This document shows positions 32,735 to 40,625 of a stretch of 64,000 nt of DNA, piece after piece. The stretch covers positions 1-64,000 of the forward strand of contig DATHAO010000062.1 of NCBI GenBank assembly GCA_035296625.1, given 5' to 3'. Both the position numbers and the translations under genes were made by a program. The stretch comes from DATCLS01 sp035296625 (lineage in GTDB: Bacteria; Actinomycetota; Acidimicrobiia; Acidimicrobiales; VFJN01). The notes beneath the pieces are model-generated. The model was not told where the DNA came from. It did not search any database and saw only the letters and a list, made by a program, of their open reading frames with translations. The stretch's first letter is position 1. Each line of letters begins with the position of its first letter.

Positions 32735-34282
32735 ATGTCCGAGATGTGGTCCAGCACCGGCGCGCCCGGGGGGTCGCGTCGCTCGTTCCTGCGCGCCAGC
32801 GGGGCGGTCGTCGGCGCGGCGGCACTCGCGGGCCCGCTGGCCGGTCTCGCCGGCTGCACGCCCGGTCCGGCGGCGCAGGCCGGCGTCGGCTACGGCCCGC
32901 TGCAGCCCACCACCGACGCGACCACGGGTCTCGCGCTGCTCCGCCTCCCGGCCGGCTTCACCTACCAGTCGTTCGGCTGGAGCGGTGACCCGATGGACGA
33001 CGGCACGCCGACGCCGGACCGGCACGACGGCATGGCGGTCGTCGACGAGGCGCAGGGCCGGGGGCCGCGCGCGGAGCTCGTGCTCATCCGCAACCACGAG
33101 CGGGGCCCGGCCCTGGCCGGCGACCTGCTGCCGCGCATCGGGCTCGGCCAGGCCCCCGTCTACGACGACTTCACGCTTCCCGGCCAGGTCGACGGCCTGG
33201 GGGGCGGCACCACCGCCCTCACCTTCGCCGGTGGGCGGTTCACGGGCAGCCGCGCCACGCTCGGCGGCACGCTGGTCAACTGCGCAGGCGGCCCGACGCC
33301 GTGGGGCTCGTGGCTGACTTGCGAGGAGATCGTCCTGCGCGGCGCCGGGCTGGGCGCCCGCGACCACGGCTACGTGTTCGAGGTGCCGTCTCCCCGCCTC
33401 GGCGCCGCCTCCGCCGTCCCGATCACCGGGATGGGCCTGATGCGCCACGAGGCCGCCGCCGTCGACCCGTCCACCGGCGACGTCTACCTGACCGAGGACA
33501 ACGGCCCGGCCTCGGGTGTCTACCGCTACCGCCCGGACCGCCGCTGCAGTGCGCCCGGCGACCTCGAGGCGGGCGGCACGCTGGAGATGCTGGCCGTGGC
33601 CGGCTCCCCGAACGCCGACCTGCGCCAGCCGGCGACCGGCGACGCGCACCCGGTCGCCTGGGTGCCGGTGCCCGAGCCCGACGCCGACCCCGAGGGCTTC
33701 GCGTCGCCCGGGCTCGGACTGCCGCCGATCCAGGGCACCGGGCGGTCCGGCCCGTTCCTGCAGGGCGAGGCGGGGGGCGGCGCCACGTTCGGCAGGGGCG
33801 AGGGCTGCTGGTACCACCGGGGCGTCGTCTACTTCGTCGACACCGGGGGCGGGGCCGCCGGCAAGGGCGTCGTGTGGGCGCTGCGCCCGGCGGGGCGCGG
33901 CCAGCGGCCCCCCACGGTCACCGCGCTGTTCGTCTCGCCCGGCGAGGACACGGCCGACAACATCGACAACATCACAGTCAGCCCCCGCGGCGGGATCGTG
34001 ACCTGCGAGGACGGCGGCGGCAAGGAGGTGAACGGCACCAGGGTGTTCGGCACCCGGCTGATCGGCATCGACCGGCGGGGCCGCCCCTTCACGTTGGCCG
34101 AGAACGCCATCACGCTCGACGCCTCGCCGGACGGCCGGCCGCGCATCGCCCCCGGCGACTACCGCGGCATCGAGTTCTGCGGCGCGACGTTCTCGCCGTC
34201 GGGCCGGTACCTGTTCGTGAACGTGCAGGTACCGGGTGTCACCTTCGCCATCACCGGTCCGTGGGCGACGGGAGGGCTCTAG
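32735..34282 (+). CDS. PhoX-like (DUF839) Tat-exported lipoprotein, putative phosphatase
   Basis: 515 residues. N-terminal twin-arginine motif SRRSFLRASG, hydrophobic stretch, then a lipobox LAGC, so it is exported folded by Tat and lipid-anchored. Body has the PhoX/DUF839 beta-propeller blocks: LIRNHERGP, TPWGSWLTCEEI, MRHEAAAVDPSTGDVYLTED, GCWYHRGVVYFVDTGGG, DNIDNITVSPRGGIVTCEDG. PhoX enzymes are Ca/Fe alkaline phosphatases. ATG 32735 has GAGGGGAGGGG upstream. Confidence 0.88.
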   Translation: MSEMWSSTGAPGGSRRSFLRASGAVVGAAALAGPLAGLAGCTPGPAAQAGVGYGPLQPTTDATTGLALLRLPAGFTYQSFGWSGDPMDDGTPTPDRHDGMAVVDEAQGRGPRAELVLIRNHERGPALAGDLLPRIGLGQAPVYDDFTLPGQVDGLGGGTTALTFAGGRFTGSRATLGGTLVNCAGGPTPWGSWLTCEEIVLRGAGLGARDHGYVFEVPSPRLGAASAVPITGMGLMRHEAAAVDPSTGDVYLTEDNGPASGVYRYRPDRRCSAPGDLEAGGTLEMLAVAGSPNADLRQPATGDAHPVAWVPVPEPDADPEGFASPGLGLPPIQGTGRSGPFLQGEAGGGATFGRGEGCWYHRGVVYFVDTGGGAAGKGVVWALRPAGRGQRPPTVTALFVSPGEDTADNIDNITVSPRGGIVTCEDGGGKEVNGTRVFGTRLIGIDRRGRPFTLAENAITLDASPDGRPRIAPGDYRGIEFCGATFSPSGRYLFVNVQVPGVTFAITGPWATGGL

Positions 34283-34285
34283 CCT
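34280..34285 (+). promoter_or_regulatory. -10 hexamer of a leaderless promoter, overlapping the upstream stop codon
   Basis: TAGCCT, whose first three bases are the PhoX-like gene's TAG stop, followed by six bases and GTG 34292. It implies independent transcription of the downstream gene despite the tight spacing. Confidence 0.45.
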
Positions 34286-34291
34286 GACGCC

Positions 34292-35983
34292 GTGACGACG
34301 ACGGGCGGCGCGCCGAGCGGGGGACTGGGAAAGATGCGCCCGGCCGATCTGCCGAAGTCGCCCGCGCTCGCCCCCGACGCCATCGCGCAGGTGGCGTCCT
34401 ACGCCGAGGAGCGGCCGATCGCCGCGGGCCAGATCCTGGCCCGGGCGGGCGACGAGTCCTACGACTTCGTCGTCCTGCTCGACGGCGAGGTCGACATCGT
34501 GCGCCCGGACAACGAGGGCGAGGTCCTGATCGTCCACCACGGCCCCGGGGCCTTCCTCGGCGAGCTCGGTCTCATCACCGGCCAGCGCCTCTACCTGACC
34601 GCCCGCGTCACGCGCGGCGGCCGCGCGCTGTTCGTGCCGCCCGAGGCGTTCCGCCGGCTGATGGCGGGCCGCCCGGGGCTGGCCGACACGGTGTTCCAGG
34701 CACTCGTCGCCCGCCAGATGCGGCTGAAGAGCGGCGAGGGTGCCCGGGCCCTGCGGCTCGTCGGGTCGCGCTACTCGGCCGAGGCCATGGCCCTGCGGGC
34801 GTACGTCACCCGCACCCGGCTGCCCCACACCTGGATCGACGTAGAGGACGCCGCCGACCCCGACGTGATGCTCGCCGGCCTGGGCCTGCGTCCGGTCGAC
34901 ATGCCGGCCGTACTGACGCCGACCGTCGTGTTGCGACGGCCCTCGCCCGGCGAGCTGGCGTCGTACCTGGGGCTCACGTACCGCCCGACGCCCGGCTACA
35001 CATTCGACCTGGTCGTGGTGGGCACGGGACCAGCGGGCCTGGCCGCCTCTGTGTACGGCGCCTCCGAGGGGCTCGGCACCGTGTCGGTCGACGCCATGGC
35101 CGCCGGCGGCCAGGCGGGCACCAGCTCGCGCATCGAGAACTACGTCGGGTTCCCGAACGGCGTGTCGGGCGGCGACCTCACGGCGCTCGCCGCCATCCAG
35201 GCCCAGCGCCTCGGCGCCCGGCTCAGCGCCCCGTGCGAGGTCGTCATGCTGCGGGCCCGGCAGGGCTTCCACGCGGTGGTGCTGTCCGACGGCAGCGAGA
35301 TCCCGTGCCGGTCGGTGATCGTCGCCTCCGGGGCCCGGTACCGGCGCCTCGACGTCGCCGAGCTCGACCGGTTCGAGGGGGCCGGCGTCTACTACGCCGC
35401 CACCGACCTCGAGGGGCGGCTCTGCGCTGGCGAGCCGGTGGTGGTCGTCGGCGGCGGCAACTCGGCCGGCCAGGCGGCGATCTACCTCGCCCAGCAGGGC
35501 TGCCGGGTGTCGATCGCCGTCCGGCGCCACGAGCTCGCCGAGACGATGTCGCGGTACCTGATCGCCCGCATCGAGGTCGATCCCCTGATCGAGGTGCTGA
35601 CCGGCACCGAGGTGCGGGCGCTGGCCGGCGACCGCCACCTCACGGGCGTCACGCTCGAGCACGGACCCAGCGGCGAGCGTCGCACCGTGGGCTGCGCCGG
35701 CCTGTTCTGCTTCATCGGGGCGGTCCCGGCCACATCGTGGCTGGGTGGCCGGGTGGCGCTCGACCGGGCCGGCTTCGTGCTGACCGACCGGTCGCTGCCC
35801 GACGAGGTGGCGCACGGCCCGGCCTACGCCGGACGCGCGCCGCTGCCGTTCGAGACGTCGGTGCCCGGCGTGTTCGCGGTCGGCGACGTGCGCAGCGGCT
35901 CGATGAAGCGGGTTGCGGCGGCCGTGGGCGAGGGGTCGAGCGCCGTGCGGTCGGTGCACGAGCACCTGGCCACGGCCGGCTGA
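34292..35983 (+). CDS. cNMP-binding / thioredoxin-fold / thioredoxin reductase-like fusion protein
   Basis: 563 residues in three parts. Residues ~20-130: cyclic-nucleotide-binding barrel (GQILARAGDESYDFVVLLDG, GAFLGELGLITGQ). Residues ~150-230: a glutaredoxin-like domain without catalytic Cys (DMPAVLTPTVVLRRPSPGE). Residues ~236-560: FAD/NAD(P) reductase (GTGPAGLAASVYGASEG, GGGNSAGQAA, VFAVGDVRSGSMKR). The CxxC of thioredoxin reductase is absent: its place reads YYAATDLEG. Known as a family in actinobacteria; electron acceptor unknown, perhaps controlled by cAMP. Confidence 0.85.
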   Translation: MTTTGGAPSGGLGKMRPADLPKSPALAPDAIAQVASYAEERPIAAGQILARAGDESYDFVVLLDGEVDIVRPDNEGEVLIVHHGPGAFLGELGLITGQRLYLTARVTRGGRALFVPPEAFRRLMAGRPGLADTVFQALVARQMRLKSGEGARALRLVGSRYSAEAMALRAYVTRTRLPHTWIDVEDAADPDVMLAGLGLRPVDMPAVLTPTVVLRRPSPGELASYLGLTYRPTPGYTFDLVVVGTGPAGLAASVYGASEGLGTVSVDAMAAGGQAGTSSRIENYVGFPNGVSGGDLTALAAIQAQRLGARLSAPCEVVMLRARQGFHAVVLSDGSEIPCRSVIVASGARYRRLDVAELDRFEGAGVYYAATDLEGRLCAGEPVVVVGGGNSAGQAAIYLAQQGCRVSIAVRRHELAETMSRYLIARIEVDPLIEVLTGTEVRALAGDRHLTGVTLEHGPSGERRTVGCAGLFCFIGAVPATSWLGGRVALDRAGFVLTDRSLPDEVAHGPAYAGRAPLPFETSVPGVFAVGDVRSGSMKRVAAAVGEGSSAVRSVHEHLATAG

Positions 35984-36002
35984 CCGGCCTGCCGAGCGCT
36001 CG

Positions 36003-36126
36003 TTATGTGGGCGGGAAGCGCAGCCCCGTCGAGGTGGACGTTCTCGCCGTGCAGCGAGGCGTTCGCGGCGACGCTCTCGACGAGCCCCGCGAACTCGTCG
36101 GGGGCCGGCCACGAACCAGCGTTCAA
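36003..36126 (-). pseudogene. C-terminal remnant of a short-chain dehydrogenase
   Basis: About 35 codons read PDEFAGLVESVAANASLHGE then NVHLDGA, matching the end of type-2 3-hydroxyacyl-CoA dehydrogenase SDRs (EFA..V..I..N..LNGEVIRLDGA). A shift of frame after LDGA gives the expected LRFPPT ending at TAA 36005-36003, so a small indel is also present. No start or Rossmann fold precedes it. Confidence 0.6.
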
Positions 36127-36161
36127 CTCGGTGAGGTTGCGTTCGTGCAGGTGAGCTTCGG

Positions 36162-36167
36162 TACGGT
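36162..36167 (+). promoter_or_regulatory. -10 hexamer of a leaderless promoter
   Basis: TACGGT followed by six bases and ATG 36174. TTGCGT lies 19 bases upstream as a weak -35. Confidence 0.5.
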
Positions 36168-36173
36168 GCCCCC

Positions 36174-36977
36174 ATGAGCCGCGACGGCCTCCCGACCTTG
36201 CTGTCGACCGTGCGCTACGACCAGGGCGACGGCATCGCCCGGGTGACGCTCGACCGGCCCGAGGTCCACAACGCGTTCGACGCCACGATGCAGGACGACC
36301 TGGAGGCGGTGTGGCGGCACGTGAAGACCGACCCCGAGGTGCGCGTCGTCGTCCTCACCGGGGCGGGGGAGCGGGCGTTCTGCACGGGCCTCGACCGCAG
36401 CGAGATCCCCGAGGCCGACTACGATCCCTACACCTACGAGGATCCGGGCCGTCGCATCGGCCCGAAGAGCCAGGGCGTGTGGAAGCCCGTGGTGGCCGCG
36501 GTCAACGGCATGGCGTGCGGCGGGGCGTTCTACCTGCTGGGCGAGAGCGACGTGATCCTGGCGTCGTCGTCGGCCACGTTCTTCGACCCCCACGTGAGCT
36601 TCGGGATGACCGCCGTGTTCGAGCCGCTGTTGCTCATGGCCCGCATGCCGTTCGGCGAGGTGGCGCGCATGGCGCTCGTCGGCAACATGGAACGGGTGTC
36701 GGCCGCGAAGGCCGAGGCGATCGGGCTGGTCTCCGAGGTCGTCGAGCCGGGCGAGCTGGCGGACGCCGCCGGGCGGCTCGCCGCCGCCATCGCCGCCCAG
36801 CCCCCGCACGCCGTGCAGGCGACCCTCCGCACCCTGTGGGCCGCCCGTGACGTCACGCCCCAGCAGGCGATCGACCTGGGCAACGTGTTCCTCCAGCTGG
36901 GCACATCCGCGCAGGCCCTGGCTGCGGGCAACGAGCGTTTCGCCTCGGGGCAGCGCCCGCGCTGGCGCCTGCGCTGA
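36174..36977 (+). CDS. Enoyl-CoA hydratase/isomerase-family protein
   Basis: 267 residues of the crotonase fold: ARVTLDRPEVHNAFD, VVLTGAGERAFCTGLD (first oxyanion segment), KPVVAAVNGMACGGAFYLLG (second), FFDPHVSFGM. The crotonase catalytic Glu after the second oxyanion loop is not obvious (it reads DPHVSFGMT), so a hydrolase or isomerase function is possible. Leaderless start. A degraded SDR lies immediately upstream in the opposite direction. Confidence 0.88.
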   Translation: MSRDGLPTLLSTVRYDQGDGIARVTLDRPEVHNAFDATMQDDLEAVWRHVKTDPEVRVVVLTGAGERAFCTGLDRSEIPEADYDPYTYEDPGRRIGPKSQGVWKPVVAAVNGMACGGAFYLLGESDVILASSSATFFDPHVSFGMTAVFEPLLLMARMPFGEVARMALVGNMERVSAAKAEAIGLVSEVVEPGELADAAGRLAAAIAAQPPHAVQATLRTLWAARDVTPQQAIDLGNVFLQLGTSAQALAAGNERFASGQRPRWRLR

Positions 36978-36998
36978 GTCCCCGCCCGACCAGGTGCT

Positions 36999-37514
36999 TC
37001 ACGGCTGGGCCCAGTAGCCGCGCATCAGCTCGGTCGCCCACGCCGGTTGCCGGGTCGGCGAGCGGGGGGCGAACTCGGCCAGATACGGCTTCACGTCGAG
37101 CACCGGCGTGCCGTCGATGGCGTCGAGGCCCCGCACGGTCAGGTCGAGCCCATCGACCGCCACGAGCTCGCACACCGTCGTGCCGATGCGGTTCGGCCGC
37201 GACTTGGCCCTCTGCGCCAGGATGCCCACCCGTGGCCAGTCGCTGCGGCCTCGGGGGTGGCGGGCGCCGAGGGTGACCGCCGACTCGTCGACCCGGTCGA
37301 ACACGAACACCACCTCGACGTGCGAGAAGGCGTCGAGGCCGGCGGTCGGCAGGTCGTCGCCGGCGGCCACCCCGTCGCCGGCCCGGCCGAGGCGGGCGCC
37401 GTCGAGCGCCACGACCGACTCGATCGCCCCCCAGTCGTCGTCGATCGCTTCGCTGCGGGGGCTGCGCACGACGCCGATCGGTCGCATCTCGATCGCGGGC
37501 TGCGTCTGGTCCAC
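36999..37514 (-). CDS. tRNA (N6-threonylcarbamoyladenosine37-N6)-methyltransferase TrmO-like
   Basis: 171 residues from GTG 37514 with GGAGG six bases upstream. TsaA/TrmO beta-barrel blocks: PIGVVRSPRSEAIDD, LDAFSHVEVVFVFDRV, HPRGRSDWPRVGILAQRAKS, RPNRIGTTVCELV, LDAIDGTPVLDVKPYLAEF. TrmO methylates t6A37 in tRNA-Thr using SAM. The open frame extends over 1 kb upstream, but that part is high-GC shadow. Ends 22 bases from the convergent hydratase. Confidence 0.88.
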   Translation of the reverse strand: MDQTQPAIEMRPIGVVRSPRSEAIDDDWGAIESVVALDGARLGRAGDGVAAGDDLPTAGLDAFSHVEVVFVFDRVDESAVTLGARHPRGRSDWPRVGILAQRAKSRPNRIGTTVCELVAVDGLDLTVRGLDAIDGTPVLDVKPYLAEFAPRSPTRQPAWATELMRGYWAQP

Positions 37515-37899
37515 GAACCACCTCCGGGTGAGCGGCCTCCTGGCCCGACCCCTCATCGCACCGCCGCGCCGCTCGGCACCCGGCACCCTAGGTCCCGGCG
37601 GCCGGGTCGCCAGACCGGGAGCGCCGGTCACCATCCGCAAGGACCGGACGCCCGTCGTTCGACACGCACGGCCGACAACGGTGCGGGTGCCGGCAGCGGC
37701 GTCTCCGAGCATCGCGGTACCCGCCCCGGCTGAGGCCGACGGCGGATCCGGGGAACCCGTCCGGGACGGCCGCGGCCGCGGCCGTCCGCGGCGCGCCCGG
37801 GCCGCCCGCGCCCACGCGATGGAGCGCTTCGACACCCGCCCCCTTCCCAGTCGCCGCGCGAGGGTCCAGGATGATGAGGAAGACGAGGGAGGCTCACCC
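37515..37899. other. 385-bp divergent intergenic region
   Basis: Extremely GC-rich, no frame with coding character and no clear dyad. The GAGGGAGG ribosome binding site of the next gene lies at 37885-37892. Nothing else supported. Confidence 0.4.
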
Positions 37900-38853
37900 A
37901 TGCGCTCCGCCATCCGAACTGTGCTGGCCCTCGTGGCCGTGCTCCTGCTGGGCCTGGCCGGGGTGCCGCCCGCCGCCGCCCAGGACGAAGGGGGTGACAC
38001 CGGCGCCGTCACCGACGAGGAGGTCGACAATCTGGTCGTGCTCACCGGCCGGGCCGTGGTGGCGGAGGGCGACACCGTCGACGCCGTGGTGATCGCCGAC
38101 GGACCGGCCGTCATCGACGGCACGGTGCGTGACGGCATCGTCGCCCTGAACGGCGACGTGGTCGTGCGGGGCACGGCGCGCGACGACGTCGTGGCGTTCG
38201 ACGGCCGGGTCGTGATCTCCGGCACCGGGCACGTCGAGGGCGACGTGGTGTCCCGGCACCGGCCGGTGACCCAGTCCGGCGGGCAGCTGGACGGATCGTG
38301 GGAGCGGTTCAACCCGGGCGCCTTGCGGGGAGCGGGCATCGTCGGCTGGCTGGCCCTGTGGGTCGCGGTCTCCGTGTCGACGCTCGTGCTCGGGCTCCTG
38401 CTGCTCTGGCTCGCCCCCCGGGTGGCCGCCGCGGCCGACGCCGCCGCCGGTGACGCCATCGGGCCGGTGATCGGCTGGGGACTGCTGCTCACCATCGGGC
38501 TGCCGATCGTGGCCGTGCTGGCCATGGTGACCCTCGTCGGCCTCCCGCTCGGTCTCGGGCTGCTGCTGGCGCTCGGCCTCATCTACGGCATCGGCTACAC
38601 CGTGGGCGCCTGGCTGCTCGGCCGCCGGGTGGCCCGCCGCGCCCATCCGATGGTCGCGTTCCTGGCCGGCTGGGCGATCCTGCGGGTCCTGGCGCTCGTC
38701 CCGGTGCTCGGTGCCATCGCCTGGTTCGTCGCGACCGTGGTCGGCCTCGGTGCCCTCGCCGTGGCCGGCCACCGGTCGCGGCGCCCGGTGGTCGAGGAAC
38801 CGGTGGCGGCGCGGGCCATGGCCGGCCCGCCGCCCACCCCGGCCACGCCCTGA
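37900..38853 (+). CDS. Exported membrane protein with bactofilin/polymer-forming-like repeat domain
   Basis: 317 residues. Signal peptide (MRSAIRTVLALVAVLLLGLA, cleavage near AAAQ). Residues ~45-115 are regular short beta repeats (VVIADGPAVIDGTVRDGIVA, LNGDVVVRGTARDDVVAFDG), a beta-helix-like pattern as in polymer-forming cytoskeletal domains. Then 4-6 membrane helices (GWLALWVAVSVSTLVLGLLL; LLLTIGLPIVAVLAMVTLVG; ILRVLALVPVLGAIAWFVAT). Topology puts the repeat domain outside. Function unknown, perhaps envelope sensing. Confidence 0.75.
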   Translation: MRSAIRTVLALVAVLLLGLAGVPPAAAQDEGGDTGAVTDEEVDNLVVLTGRAVVAEGDTVDAVVIADGPAVIDGTVRDGIVALNGDVVVRGTARDDVVAFDGRVVISGTGHVEGDVVSRHRPVTQSGGQLDGSWERFNPGALRGAGIVGWLALWVAVSVSTLVLGLLLLWLAPRVAAAADAAAGDAIGPVIGWGLLLTIGLPIVAVLAMVTLVGLPLGLGLLLALGLIYGIGYTVGAWLLGRRVARRAHPMVAFLAGWAILRVLALVPVLGAIAWFVATVVGLGALAVAGHRSRRPVVEEPVAARAMAGPPPTPATP

Positions 38854-38943
38854 GCGGCCGCCTCGGGCGGGCGGACCGGTCCCGCCCGCCCGGGTGATCG
38901 CTGGCGGGCGGCCGGCGGCCCAGGGGCGGGGCCGGGCCCGGGG

Positions 38944-39228
38944 TCAGAGCCGTTCGAGGATCGTCGCGTTCGCCACGCCGCCGGCCTCGCACATCGTCTG
39001 CAGGGCGTAGCGGGCGCCGCGGTGTCCCATGGCGTGGACGAGCGTGGTCATGATGCGGGCGCCGCTGGCGCCCAGCGGGTGGCCGATGGCGATGGCGCCG
39101 CCGTGCACGTTCACCCTGTCGAGGTCCGCGCCGGTCTCGCGCTGCCAGGCCAGCACCACGCTGGCGAACGCCTCGTTGACCTCGAACAGGTCGATGTCGG
39201 CGATCGTCAGGCCGGCCCGGCGCAGGAC
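38944..39228 (-). pseudogene. C-terminal remnant of a thiolase
   Basis: About 95 codons: LTIADIDLFEVNEAFASVVL, VHGGAIAIGHPLGASGARIM, CEAGGVANATIL and the natural stop. The catalytic His (GHPLG) and second Cys (MCEAGG) are present, but the N-terminal three quarters with the nucleophilic Cys are gone. An in-frame TAG sits at 39231-39229, right where homology begins. It is a different thiolase from the one at 13415. Confidence 0.8.
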
Positions 39229-39324
39229 CTAGCGGGCGGATCGAGTCGCCTGATCGGGACGCGGTCGTCCGCCCGCCCGGCGACATCGATCGCCCCGTCG
39301 GGGCGCCGGCACTGGGCGGGGCGC

Positions 39325-40560
39325 TCAGCGAGCCCCGCCGAAGCGCCACACGGCGCCGGCGGGATCATCGAGGCCGGTCGACACGTCGGGCAGCGTTCCC
39401 GGCGACTGCCGGGCACCGGCGATCGCGGCCTCGAGCAGGCGCAGGCCGAGCGCGCAGAACGCCGTGGCCAGCGTGACCGGCGTCCGCGCCCGGCCGCCGC
39501 CGTCGTCGGGCGGCGGGGCCGACAGCCGCGCTGTCGCCTCGACCAGGGCATGGAAGCCGTGGGCGAAGGCCAGCCGCACCCGCCAGCGGGGATCGATCCG
39601 CGTGAGCTCGGCGCCGAAGGGCAGGTCGCCCAGCATGTCGACGAACCAGGTGCCCATGGCGGCGTAGCCCTCGTAGGGGTCGGCGGCGCGGAGCACGTAG
39701 CTCGCCGGCCGGCGGCCGCTCGGCGCGCTGCGCCACAGCCGGACCCCGCTCGTCGTGCACCGGTCGAGCGTCGTCATGCTGAATAGCGCCCGGGCGAAGT
39801 CCTCGACGGGGTCGCGGTAGCCCTGCGTCCCCCGTGGGTCGAGCAGCGTGAAGGACGCCGAGGCCGCCGGCGCCAGCAGGTCCGCGAGGTCGAGCTCGCC
39901 GTGCACCGGGTACGACACGACGCGGGGCCGCAGCAGGCGGCTCAGCGAGGCGTCGCCCTCGATGGCGTGCAGCAGCGGCACGAGCGGCCGGCACGACGCC
40001 CCGTTCACCGTGATGCGCGGACCCTCCAGCAGCTCGCGGTGCAGGTGTCGGCGCAGCAGCCACAGCCGCCGGCGGACCCTGCTCAGGTCGTGCCGCGACA
40101 GGTCCTCGCCCGAGGTGCGCCGGGTGCGGGCGTAGCCGTGCTCGGTGAGCACGGTGAACACCTCGTTGAGCCGGCCGTGGGCCTCGTGGCGGGGTACCGC
40201 GGGCGCCACCGCGGGGGCGCCGGCCACGAACGGCATGGCGTAGGCCGCCCAGGCGGTCTGCTGCCACACCCCGAGCACGTCGACGACATGGGGGGCGAGG
40301 CGGGGCAGCTCGCGGCGCACCCGCTGGAGCTGGGCCGGCTCCTTCAGGAACGAGCCGATGTCCTGCCCGTCGACGAGCCCGGCGCCGCGGCGGAGCACCT
40401 TCACGGCCAGCACCGCGTGCGGCGTCGTCACCCGCCAGACCCGGGCCGGTGACGTGCCCCGCCCAAGCGACTGGACCGATTCGGCCCGCAGCTCGCGGGC
40501 GAGCGGGGCCGGGAAGCCCGTGGTCGCGTCCCCGAGTTCGCCGGTGACATGGGTCGGCAA
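39325..40560 (-). CDS. Divergent phosphotransferase (aminoglycoside/choline kinase-like fold)
   Basis: About 411 residues. Kinase-like features: GRGTSPARVWRVTTPHAVLA then VKVLRR (ATP-site Lys), a catalytic loop reading VHGELDLADLLAP where the family has HGDxxxxN, and the metal Asp in FTLLDPRG followed by DPVEDFARALFS. Order and spacing fit APH/HAD-type small-molecule kinases, but the catalytic Asp reads Glu and the Asn is replaced. TTG 40560 is the only start near the upstream end, with TATCAT eight bases before it; an internal start is possible. Lies 65 bases after the DAC-like gene. Confidence 0.6.
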   Translation of the reverse strand: MPTHVTGELGDATTGFPAPLARELRAESVQSLGRGTSPARVWRVTTPHAVLAVKVLRRGAGLVDGQDIGSFLKEPAQLQRVRRELPRLAPHVVDVLGVWQQTAWAAYAMPFVAGAPAVAPAVPRHEAHGRLNEVFTVLTEHGYARTRRTSGEDLSRHDLSRVRRRLWLLRRHLHRELLEGPRITVNGASCRPLVPLLHAIEGDASLSRLLRPRVVSYPVHGELDLADLLAPAASASFTLLDPRGTQGYRDPVEDFARALFSMTTLDRCTTSGVRLWRSAPSGRRPASYVLRAADPYEGYAAMGTWFVDMLGDLPFGAELTRIDPRWRVRLAFAHGFHALVEATARLSAPPPDDGGGRARTPVTLATAFCALGLRLLEAAIAGARQSPGTLPDVSTGLDDPAGAVWRFGGAR

Positions 40561-40625
40561 GGCGCGTGATGATAACGACCGTTCGGGCGGTGCGCGTGCC
40601 GCCTGCGGGGTGCGCCGGGGATCGG

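Noticed and set aside
32660..36175. A 1171-codon open frame on the minus strand
   Set aside because: It is antisense to the PhoX-like and reductase genes, has no domain-like sequence, and is the usual by-product of high GC with biased third positions.
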